From assembly GCA_030646755.1 (NCBI GenBank), contig JAUSKU010000089.1:1-64000 (forward strand): a stretch of 64,000 nucleotides of DNA. The letters are read 5' to 3'. Source of the stretch: Deltaproteobacteria bacterium (GTDB taxonomy: Bacteria > Desulfobacterota > JAENJC01). Below are positions 29,301 through 35,884 of the stretch, one piece after another (the stretch's first letter is position 1; every line of letters starts with the position of its first letter). The position numbers and the translations under genes are program-made. The notes below the pieces were generated by a model. That model saw only the letters and a list, made by a program, of their open reading frames with translations, was not told the DNA's origin and did not search any database.

Positions 29301-32078
29301 CTGAAGGGCTTGGCTGCGGATTTGGTGATCGTGAACGAGGATTTCTCGGGCTACCGGGCGATTCTGCAAGACGAGATCATGGGGCTGATCAACGCGGGTC
29401 CCGAAGCACAAATTATCGACAAACCGGGTGGAGTCTTCGTGCTGCGCGACGAAGAACTTTCCGAGGATGAGCGAGTCTTGTTCCAGACTGTCGCCCGCGT
29501 CGTGTTCACCGATACCGCCGAGACATTGGTCGAGCAGGTGGAACGCCGCGTGTCGGCAGAGCGTTTGTCGGACCGTCTGGAGCCATTGCTGCAACCGGCA
29601 GTTGAACAGGTCCATCCGCTGTCGGCGCGCGAACGCATTTTCTGCAACGGCTTGGGGGGCTTCACGCCCGACGGGCACGAATACGTCGTCACCCTCGAGC
29701 CTGGTCAGAGCACGCCGGCGCCGTGGGTCAATGTCATCGCCAGCCCGCACATTGGCACGGTCGTCAGCGAGAGCGGGAGCGCGTATACCTGGGTGGAAAA
29801 CGCTCATGAGTTCCGGTTGACCACCTGGCACAATGACCCGCTTAGCGACAGCAGCGGCGAAGCACTCTACATCCGCGACGAGGAAACCGGTGCGTTCTGG
29901 TCGCCGACACCGTTGCCAGCCTGCGGCCGCACAGGATATGTGAGCCGGCACGGGTTCGGCTACAGCGTGTTCGAGCATTACGAAGCCGGCATCTCCTCGG
30001 AACTGTTCACCTACGTCGCCATGGACGCACCGGTAAAGTTCGTCGTAGTCAAGCTGCGCAACCATTCGAAGCGCACGCGTCGATTGTCGCTGACCGGGTA
30101 TTGGGAACTGGTGCTCGGTGAGTGGCGACACGCCAATCTGATGCACATTGTGACCGAAACGGATCCGCACAGCGGGGCGCTGTTTGCCCGCAATGCTTAC
30201 GGCCGCGAATGCGCCAATCGGGTCGTCTTTGTGCAGGTCAGCGAGCGGGAGCGTACGGTGACCGGAAACCGTACAGAGTTCATTGGCCGCAACGGCTCGC
30301 TGGCCAGCCCGGCGGCTATGCGCCGCAAGCTTTTGTCGGGCAGGACAGGTGCGGGCCTTGATCCGTGCGCCGCGATACAGACCCAGATCGAACTGGCCGA
30401 AGGGCAAGAGCGCGAGATCGTGTTCGTATTCGGCGCGGCCCGTAACAGCGACGAAGCACAGCATTTCATCCAGCGCTTCAGCGGGCCGGCTGGCGCTCGG
30501 CAGGCATTGGAAGCTGTGTGGGAACACTGGAACCGCACCTTGGGCGCGGTGCACGTGGAGACGCCGGATCCAGCGTTGGACGTGTTGGCCAACGGCTGGC
30601 TGGTCTATCAGACACTGTCCTGCAGGCTCTGGGGCCGTAGTGGGTATTATCAGTCCGGCGGTGCCTACGGTTTCCGCGATCAATTGCAGGACACCATGGC
30701 GCTGATCCATACGACACCGTGGCTCGCACGCGAGCAGTTGATCCGTTGCGCCGAGCGCCAGTTCCTCCAGGGTGACGTGCAACACTGGTGGCATCCGCCC
30801 AACGGACAAGGCGTGCGCACACATTTCTCCGACGACTATCTGTGGCTACCGTATGCAACCTGTCGTTATGTGCTGGCGACCGGCGATACGGGCGTACTCG
30901 ACGAGCCAGTACATTTCCTGGAGGGCCGCAAATTGAATCCGGAAGAGGAGGCTTACTACGACCAGCCGCAACGTTCGGCTGAAGTGGCAAGCCTCTATGA
31001 ACATTGCGTGCGTTCAATCAAACATGGTTTACGCTTTGGCGCACATCAATTACCGCTGATGGGCTGCGGTGACTGGAACGATGGCATGAATCTGGTCGGT
31101 CGTGACGGCAAGGGCGAGAGCGTTTGGCTGGCGTGGTTCCTGTACGAGAACCTGCAACTGTTTGCAGGCCTGGCGCGTGGCCGGAAGGATGCGACCTTTG
31201 CCGAAGTTTGCAGCGGGCAAGCTACGCTGCTGCGCACCAACATTGAGGCCAATGCCTGGGACGGCGGCTGGTATCGGCGGGCCTATTTCGATGATGGCAC
31301 ACCCTTGGGCTCGTCCGACAATGACGAATGCCAAATCGATTCGATCAGCCAGAGTTGGGCGGTCATTTCGGGCGGCGGCGATCCCATACGAGCCCGTCAG
31401 GCGATGGCGGCGGTGGACCAACGCCTGGTGCGACGCGATACGCAGTTAATCCAACTGCTCGACCCGCCCTTCGATAAATCAGACCTTGAGCCCGGTTATA
31501 TCAAGGGCTACGTGCCCGGCGTCCGCGAGAACGGCGGCCAATATACCCATGCCGCGATTTGGGCCACGACGGCATTTGCCATGCTGGGTGACAGGGAACG
31601 CGCGTGGGAATTGTTCGCCATGCTCAATCCCGTCAATCACGGCAGTACGCCGGAAGAGATCGAACGCTACAAGGTCGAGCCGTACGTCATGTGCGCGGAT
31701 ATTTATGGTGCGACGCCACACATAGGCCGGGGTGGTTGGACTTGGTACACCGGGGCGGCGGGCTGGATGTACCGGCTGATCGTGGAAACGCTACTGGGCC
31801 TGCAACTGGAAGTGGACCATCTGCGCATTGCCCCATGTATCCCGGCCCATTGGGAGTCGTACAAAATCGACTACCGCTATCGCGAGACCTTCTACCACAT
31901 CACAGTCAAGCGCGTCGGTGAAAAGCCGGAGCGTGTGATCCGCGTGACGGTGGACGGTGTCGTTATCAATGGAGCCGGTGTCGATGGGCCAGTTGTAGAT
32001 GGAATAGTGCGACCGCAAGGCATGATCCCACTTGTTGACGACCGACGGGAGCACAACGTTGAGATAGATTTGAGCTAA
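23388..32078 (+). CDS. ndvB: Cyclic beta-1,2-glucan synthase (GT84 plus C-terminal GH94-type phosphorylase domains)
   Basis: 2896 aa; 'ITLDTDTQLPRDAARALIGN', 'RHRWIRGDWQLAGWLLP', 'FMAHHQGMSLLA', 'MGCGDWNDGMN'. Confidence 0.95.
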   Translation: MAIKEFGFSARTRSAPRNGRDTELLRSELFSIEQLKRHAVTLAGQHRIDPRPGPDRLLPRLADNARVLLAAYDVVTAAATPGQRIVPAEAWLLDNFYLIEQQIGLARRHLPRGYSRQLPRLADGMSAGFPRIYDLALELISHMDGRVDSDNATHFVAAYQTVEPLKLGELWAFPIMLQLALLENLRRVGLRIARRRKDLDAAITWADRMLATAEREPKQLIQRLAEFANADVPLTAPFVEEFYARLQAQGATMAFVQTWVEQKLLEQGVSATQLSAAAARTAATNQISIANSIGSLRFIGTMDWRDYVESLSVVEQTLRQDPAGMYASQDFATRDRYRHVIEDVARGSSRSEFEVAREAIIFTQAAAERLSPSDRSAHVGYYLVDHGRQILERAVGCRLTWRVRVRRASRNFRLPIYLSPILLLTVLATAVVLSAFGGISLHDWRYWFFAITGIIGASALAVPLVNLLVTLVLPPRALPRMDFSQGIPDIHRTMVVVPTLLSSPQEIDDLLKALEIRYLGNRDPNLFFALLTDFRDAPERILPDDDALLAHARAAVKTLNETYREDRPCIFYLFHRPREWNAHEQVWMGYERKRGKLEQFNSLLRGEAQTEFSEVVGDTSILISIKYVITLDTDTQLPRDAARALIGNIAHPLNRPVYDADKGRIVEGYAILQPRASISLISAGLSRFTKLFAGESGLDPYTREVSDVYQDVFGEGSFIGKGIYDVDAFRQAVDGRFPENLILSHDLLESGYARSALVTDVDLIEEHPDSYAIDVSRRHRWIRGDWQLAGWLLPTVPGPPGPDGSKAKRQANPLSALSMWKIFDNLRRSLVSPALLALLAGGWLFGPGPAWFWTLLVAGVVFLPTLLGAVIELIRKPEERDWLVHLILTSKSAGRPIVLALLTLVLLPYDTLICLDAILRSGVRMLFTRRGLLLWQLHSYASRNARRTLPGFFREMWIAPVLAVLLGLALALSGAWALEVNRSAELLFCAPVLLLWLVSPVVGWWISKPLVSPVPDLTVDQRAFLRASARRTWRFFAEFVGPQDNWLPPDNFQEYPAPAIASRTSPTNIGMSLLANLAAYDLGYISAGELLRFTENTLATMEKLERYRGHFYNWYDTRTLQPLHPQYVSSVDSGNLAGSLLTLQAGLAELKYQPVLSSNAFQGLQDTLQVLAEHVSSSPAPDLANKIKLLQESLTLNGTPQTLVAAASLLDDIHHVGGGLVALLPADIDIGGELYYWVQAFDQQARALRDDLESMVAEPQQFSHIPTLAELARKKSADKNPASGSRYKGAVERIRTIDALVERCRELAMMDFEFLYDTASGLLSIGYDVGERRRDPSCYDLLASEARLASFLLIAQGQVPQKHWFALGRLLTSHSGNVSLISWSGSMFEYLMPRLMMPSYENTLLEQTCKAVVSRQIEYGRQRAVPWGISESCYNATDMHQVYQYRAFGVPGLGFKRGLGDDLVIAPYASALALTVMPREACRNLQTLADYGFLGVYGFYEAVDYTPSRVPRGKNHVIVRTFMAHHQGMSLLAFGHVLLNRPMQRRFMSAPLVQATELLLQERVPKKGATLHPHAAEVSASARPPAEEAGGVMRVFTDPNTPIPEVHLLSNGRYHVMATNAGGGYSRWRDLAVTRWREDATSDCWGTFIYLRDRDTGRYWSTAYQPTLRKADHYEAIFVQARAEYRRRDQAIEAHTEISVSPEDDVEIRRVTLTNQSSRTRHIEVTSYAEVVLAPLNADLAHRGFSNLFVQTEILSDRQAILCTRRRRTPGEQVPWMFHLLAAPGATADEPSYETDRAKFIGRGRTAANPVVLDSTDSPATLSNTDGSVLDPIVAIRRTITLSPDESATVQIISGVADTREAALALLEEYCDRHFVERAFEMAWFQSQEVLRNLNATEAEAQIYGRLATSVIYGNALRRASPSVIVRNQLGQSGLWRFAVSGDLPIVLIRIGDLNRIDLVKQVLQAHAYWRLKGLAADLVIVNEDFSGYRAILQDEIMGLINAGPEAQIIDKPGGVFVLRDEELSEDERVLFQTVARVVFTDTAETLVEQVERRVSAERLSDRLEPLLQPAVEQVHPLSARERIFCNGLGGFTPDGHEYVVTLEPGQSTPAPWVNVIASPHIGTVVSESGSAYTWVENAHEFRLTTWHNDPLSDSSGEALYIRDEETGAFWSPTPLPACGRTGYVSRHGFGYSVFEHYEAGISSELFTYVAMDAPVKFVVVKLRNHSKRTRRLSLTGYWELVLGEWRHANLMHIVTETDPHSGALFARNAYGRECANRVVFVQVSERERTVTGNRTEFIGRNGSLASPAAMRRKLLSGRTGAGLDPCAAIQTQIELAEGQEREIVFVFGAARNSDEAQHFIQRFSGPAGARQALEAVWEHWNRTLGAVHVETPDPALDVLANGWLVYQTLSCRLWGRSGYYQSGGAYGFRDQLQDTMALIHTTPWLAREQLIRCAERQFLQGDVQHWWHPPNGQGVRTHFSDDYLWLPYATCRYVLATGDTGVLDEPVHFLEGRKLNPEEEAYYDQPQRSAEVASLYEHCVRSIKHGLRFGAHQLPLMGCGDWNDGMNLVGRDGKGESVWLAWFLYENLQLFAGLARGRKDATFAEVCSGQATLLRTNIEANAWDGGWYRRAYFDDGTPLGSSDNDECQIDSISQSWAVISGGGDPIRARQAMAAVDQRLVRRDTQLIQLLDPPFDKSDLEPGYIKGYVPGVRENGGQYTHAAIWATTAFAMLGDRERAWELFAMLNPVNHGSTPEEIERYKVEPYVMCADIYGATPHIGRGGWTWYTGAAGWMYRLIVETLLGLQLEVDHLRIAPCIPAHWESYKIDYRYRETFYHITVKRVGEKPERVIRVTVDGVVINGAGVDGPVVDGIVRPQGMIPLVDDRREHNVEIDLS

Positions 32079-32176
32079 AGGCATTTTGATTTGCATGTAT
32101 CCCTGTCCCTGTGCCCTCGGGGTATTTACGAGAATGTTCTTTCTCGAAAATCGCGGATTTAAATTAGACGTCCAAC

Positions 32177-32214
32177 GCCGGTTGTCGTTGGTTCGAACCC
32201 CATCAGCCACCCCA
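32177..32214 (+). other. tRNA-His 3'-end fragment (variable loop, T-arm, acceptor strand, CCA)
   Basis: gccggttgtcgttggttcgaaccccatcagccacccca closely matches the 3' end of proteobacterial tRNA-His; no 5' half present. Confidence 0.75.
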
Positions 32215-32231
32215 CTGAAACTGCCACTTAG

Positions 32232-32727
32232 CTGGGATGGGGCCTTCATCTTCGACCCTACCGGAGATTTCCACAGCAACATAGAGCTCTTTGAGATCGC
32301 CAATCTCCAGCTCCTCAAATCAAGGCTCCTTGATGACCACCTGGATGATAGGCTGAAGAAGACCCTTCGCCTCATAAAGGCTCCAAAGGGGCTTCCGATT
32401 ATCAGGTCAAGAGAGGTCAGGAAAGTGTTGAAGGAGGTTGTTGAGATAAGTACCCAGTCAATCCTTGAGTCCGAAGCCATAGAGCACAACATAAAACTGA
32501 TCGGAGACTGGTACTCCGCAAGGCTTTACTTACTCATAGGAAAGAAGTTCCATCTTGACAGCTGGAGGTCTGACATAAAGGAGAAGCTCGATACACTGGA
32601 GGATGTGTATACCATGGCTGCAGAAAACTTCAGCGTATCCTTCGGCACGACCCTGGAATTCGTCATGCTCGCAGGGTGGTTTCTGTTGTTGCTATTGTAT
32701 GTGGCAGAGTTTTTCTTATTGAAGTGA
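32232..32727 (+). pseudogene. 5'-truncated second copy of the RMD1/DUF155-like gene
   Basis: Collinear without indels to 22706-23201 (offset 9526), about 93% identical by hand count. Confidence 0.85.
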
Positions 32728-32780
32728 CGATGCAACACTATGGCGCCTATATGTTGCTTCATTAAAGCCCTGCTCATCTT

Positions 32781-34058
32781 TCATATCAGCTTAGACAAGA
32801 TATATATTATCAAGCCGACAAAGCCGCCAACAAGGGTCCCGTTGATTCGGATGTACTGAAGGTCCTTTCCAATCTGTAATTCCAGGGTTTCTGTCAATCT
32901 CTTTGCGTCCCACTTCTTTACCTGCGAGGAGATCAGGCTGCTTATAGCGTTGCGATGACTGCTGACGGTGTAGATGACCGCATTCTGGATCCACACATTA
33001 ATTTTCTGGAGGACCGCCTCGTCTCTAAGGAGTCCCCTCCCGATAGCTGTTACAGCCTCTTTAAGCCTTCCCCTTATAACAGAGTCCGGCTTTTTGATGT
33101 CATCCAGGACCATGGCCTTCATGTCTACCCATACGTTCTCTAAGTACTGCTGGACAGTCGGGTGGAGCAGTATCTCTTCCTTGAATGCCTCTCCCCTGGC
33201 CTTATATGCAGGAGATGATTTCAGGTTTTCAATAAACAACAATGTCGCCTCATTGAACCTCTTCCTCAGTTCATGATCCGGGTTGTCTGCGACCTGCCTC
33301 AATGTCTCCCTTATCCCCTTTACTACCTTGTTGTATATGGCTGTATCAACACCGAATATCTCTAGATACCAGGGAGTTCCATCCGTGATCTTTCTTCCCA
33401 GGTCAGGCTTGTAATCTTCAAAAAGCCGGTTGACCAGTCTCAACCCTTCATCAAAAAGGGCCTGGTGCTTGTTATTAGAGGTAAGGGCGTCGAGAAAGTT
33501 GCCTGCAAGGGGGGCTATTTCAATGGATCTGACGGCTGAGGTAATATTCTCCTTGATAAAACGCCGGATATCCTTGTCGTCAACGGCGTCCAATATCCGG
33601 GGCAGGAATGAGCAGAACTCATCAACTATGAATGAGCTGTTATCCGGGGTTGCAAGCCATGCGGCGCTCCTTCCGGCGATATCCTCAGCCTCAAGCTTTT
33701 CTCTTACTGCCTCAGGAGTAAGGAAGTGACCCTCTACAAAATCCCCAAGGCTCTCGCCGATGCGGTCCTTGTTGTTAGGGATAATAGCCGTGTGGTTGTA
33801 AATAAGGGGGCCTATAAATGGAATAGGCCGCAACCAGCGAACTCCAAAAGGGTGACGGAAAAGGGCCGTGACTGCAAACCAGTCCGCAAAGGCTCCAACC
33901 ATCGCAGCCTCAGCAAATGCACGGATAAACCCAAGCCACGCATATGTCTGCTCGCCATGTTTTGCTGCGATATAAACAAAGACCATCAGGAGCAACAGGC
34001 CAGTTGCTCCTCTTTTCATCTTCTTAAGGGAGGCCTCTTTGGATTCATTTTTTATCAT
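32781..34058 (-). CDS. DUF445 family membrane protein
   Basis: 'VGAFADWFAVTALFRHPFG' signature, C-terminal 'IRINGTLVGGFVGLIIYILS'. Confidence 0.92.
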   Translation of the reverse strand: MIKNESKEASLKKMKRGATGLLLLMVFVYIAAKHGEQTYAWLGFIRAFAEAAMVGAFADWFAVTALFRHPFGVRWLRPIPFIGPLIYNHTAIIPNNKDRIGESLGDFVEGHFLTPEAVREKLEAEDIAGRSAAWLATPDNSSFIVDEFCSFLPRILDAVDDKDIRRFIKENITSAVRSIEIAPLAGNFLDALTSNNKHQALFDEGLRLVNRLFEDYKPDLGRKITDGTPWYLEIFGVDTAIYNKVVKGIRETLRQVADNPDHELRKRFNEATLLFIENLKSSPAYKARGEAFKEEILLHPTVQQYLENVWVDMKAMVLDDIKKPDSVIRGRLKEAVTAIGRGLLRDEAVLQKINVWIQNAVIYTVSSHRNAISSLISSQVKKWDAKRLTETLELQIGKDLQYIRINGTLVGGFVGLIIYILSKLI

Positions 34059-34095
34059 CGTTAGTTGCCTTATCTTGAGTGAAAAAATTAAAATT

Positions 34096-34135
34096 CCCCC
34101 CTCCCTTGACGGGAGGGGGTTGGGGGTGGGTGAAC
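34096..34135. repeat. Palindromic repeat ccccctcccttgacgggagggggttgggggtgggtgaac
   Basis: Repeated at 34543-34585, 38981-39020 and elsewhere. Confidence 0.85.
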
Positions 34136-34142
34136 TTTCCTA

Positions 34143-34601
34143 TTAACGATTCAGACAACTTGTTCTTATTACTTCTAATATGCCATCCATATTTTGGATA
34201 ACCTCGTTATCCCAAAACCTTAATACCTTATAGCCGTTCATAATCAGACAGTCATCTCTTCTTTTGTCTTTTTCGATTGTTTCGGCATGTTGACCGCCGT
34301 CAAGCTCAACAACGATCTTCTTTTCAAAGCTTACAAAATCTACAATGAAATCCTCAAGTACCTGTTGTCTCCTGAATTTTATCCCTTCAACCTGACTGGA
34401 TTTTAATCTATTCCACAATAGTCTTTCAACGTCAGTGGGGTTGTTTCTAAGGTTTCCGGCAAACTGTTTCAATCTATTATGCAAGTTCCCCCACCCCCTC
34501 GCCCCCTCCCGCAAGGGGAGGGGGAAAAATAGTTTAATCCAGTTTTCCCTCCCCCTTGACGGGGGAGGGTCAGGGAGGGGGTGAACTGGTTGTAATTTCA
34601 A
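34143..34601 (-). CDS. DUF559 (Vsr-like) endonuclease domain protein; N-terminus encoded by repeat sequence
   Basis: 'ERLLWNRLKSSQVEGIKFRRQQVLEDFIVDFVSFEKKIVVELDGGQH'; 'PLPDPPPSRGRE' and 'PLPLREGARGWG' are translations of the repeats. Confidence 0.88.
   Translation of the reverse strand: MKLQPVHPLPDPPPSRGRENWIKLFFPLPLREGARGWGNLHNRLKQFAGNLRNNPTDVERLLWNRLKSSQVEGIKFRRQQVLEDFIVDFVSFEKKIVVELDGGQHAETIEKDKRRDDCLIMNGYKVLRFWDNEVIQNMDGILEVIRTSCLNR
34486..34585. repeat. Two palindromic G/C-run repeats within the 5' part of the DUF559 ORF
   Basis: ccccctcccgcaaggggaggggg and ccctcccccttgacgggggagggtcagggagggggtgaac. Confidence 0.85.
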
Positions 34602-34615
34602 TGTGCTACAACTTG

Positions 34616-34656
34616 GTTCCCCCTCCCCTCAATCCCCTCCCGCCAGTGGAGGGGGA
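34616..34656. repeat. Further copy of the G/C-run palindrome
   Basis: ccccctcccctcaatcccctcccgccagtggaggggg. Confidence 0.75.
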
Positions 34657-34662
34657 TAATTT

Positions 34663-34724
34663 GTAGGGTGGGCTGTGCCCACCGCTTTCAATCAATTTTA
34701 TATTGTGGGCGTAGCCCCTCCTAC
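34663..34724. repeat. BIME-like pair of inverted REP-like units
   Basis: gtagggtgggctgtgcccacc ... gtgggcgtagcccctcctac. Confidence 0.7.
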
Positions 34725-35869
34725 TCGGTGCACCCAAGTGCCTCTGATATATTCCCATAATCTGATAGTTTAACAACATTAGTAATCACCTTTTTAATAA
34801 CTGCATTCCTTCTAACGACTTGATTGAATTTTTCGTGAATTCTTTTATCTACTATCAAAAAATCGGCATATAACGCCAAGACCGCAAGGTACTTATCTGT
34901 TATATTACTCCCATAAGTGCGATCATCAGATTTTAATACCTTATCTAGCTCCTTCCATATTAACCACGACGGACAGTGGTCTTCCTTAATTGTTTTAAAT
35001 GAGTCTTCATTAATATCAAGTATCTCTGCAAGTATTTTCAATTTTTTCCTGAAGATAGCAGCATAACCTATATCTTCTATACTGGCTTTATCTGGAATTT
35101 CTTCAGGTGAGAGGCCAAAACTTTTCAGGAAATTTTCTCTAACATCCCCTCTGTTATGGTAGAGATGCAATCCATCCTTATAAACATCTTTAATAAATTC
35201 TTGCGCTACAGTTTTATGATCGGAAAGCTTTTTATCTCCTCTGTTTACTAGGTCTTTTTCAAGATTGGTCTTTAATGTTTCTACTACCTTCTCTGCTTCT
35301 TCATGATTACGCAGTTGCCAATTTGAAAAATTAATAGGCTTTTTGGTTTCAGAACCTCCAATTTTTGCATGACTTATTGAGGCAATTTCGCGACGTCTAT
35401 TTTGTCTAATAGGTGCAGTACGTTTCATAATTTGTTTCCATATTGTCATATCATATATGGAAATCAAGTCTCGGCCAGTGCCGAACTTTAACAATTTATC
35501 TTTTGTTTTCTGGATTATTTCTTCGAAAGAAGTTGAGGGATTGCTAATTAACCATGACAATTCTATTGCTTGAATATCCATAATGGTTCCAATTATACCT
35601 GATGGCTTAACAGTATCGAACCACGCAACCATTGGAAGGTTTTTAATAAAACATATTCTATTGTCTATAACTGCGTCGTCCTCGTGTTGCAAAAGTTCTT
35701 CAATATGATGCCATGTAACAAGGGGGATAAGGTTTTTCAAGCTAATACAGTCTAATAAATGTCTTGCCTTCCCTTGATTGTGTTGATTGGAACCATACAA
35801 ATCCCGTGCAACATTACCGATGGTCGATGAATCTAAAGCAATTAGATGTGGAATAATTAGTTTTGACAA
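34721..35869 (-). CDS. PIN-like domain protein, partner of type IIG R-M enzyme
   Basis: N-terminal 'LIALDSSTIGNVARDLYG' and 'HHIEELL'; C-terminal 'ITDKYLAVLALYADFLIVDKRI' resemble PIN acidic motifs; 15-bp gap to the R-M gene. Confidence 0.5.
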   Translation of the reverse strand: MSKLIIPHLIALDSSTIGNVARDLYGSNQHNQGKARHLLDCISLKNLIPLVTWHHIEELLQHEDDAVIDNRICFIKNLPMVAWFDTVKPSGIIGTIMDIQAIELSWLISNPSTSFEEIIQKTKDKLLKFGTGRDLISIYDMTIWKQIMKRTAPIRQNRRREIASISHAKIGGSETKKPINFSNWQLRNHEEAEKVVETLKTNLEKDLVNRGDKKLSDHKTVAQEFIKDVYKDGLHLYHNRGDVRENFLKSFGLSPEEIPDKASIEDIGYAAIFRKKLKILAEILDINEDSFKTIKEDHCPSWLIWKELDKVLKSDDRTYGSNITDKYLAVLALYADFLIVDKRIHEKFNQVVRRNAVIKKVITNVVKLSDYGNISEALGCTE

Positions 35870-35884
35870 ACTCTACACCCCTTT

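Noticed and set aside
28914-30824. 636-aa minus-strand ORF inside ndvB
   Set aside because: Antisense to a clear GT84/GH94 coding sequence; long antisense frames are expected in GC-rich genes, and no recognisable domain was seen.
23412-31721. Many other 60-220-aa ORFs on both strands within ndvB
   Set aside because: All are shadow ORFs of the high-GC ndvB frame.
32177-32214. A functional tRNA-His gene
   Set aside because: Only the 3' portion is present; no D-arm, anticodon arm or 5' acceptor strand upstream.
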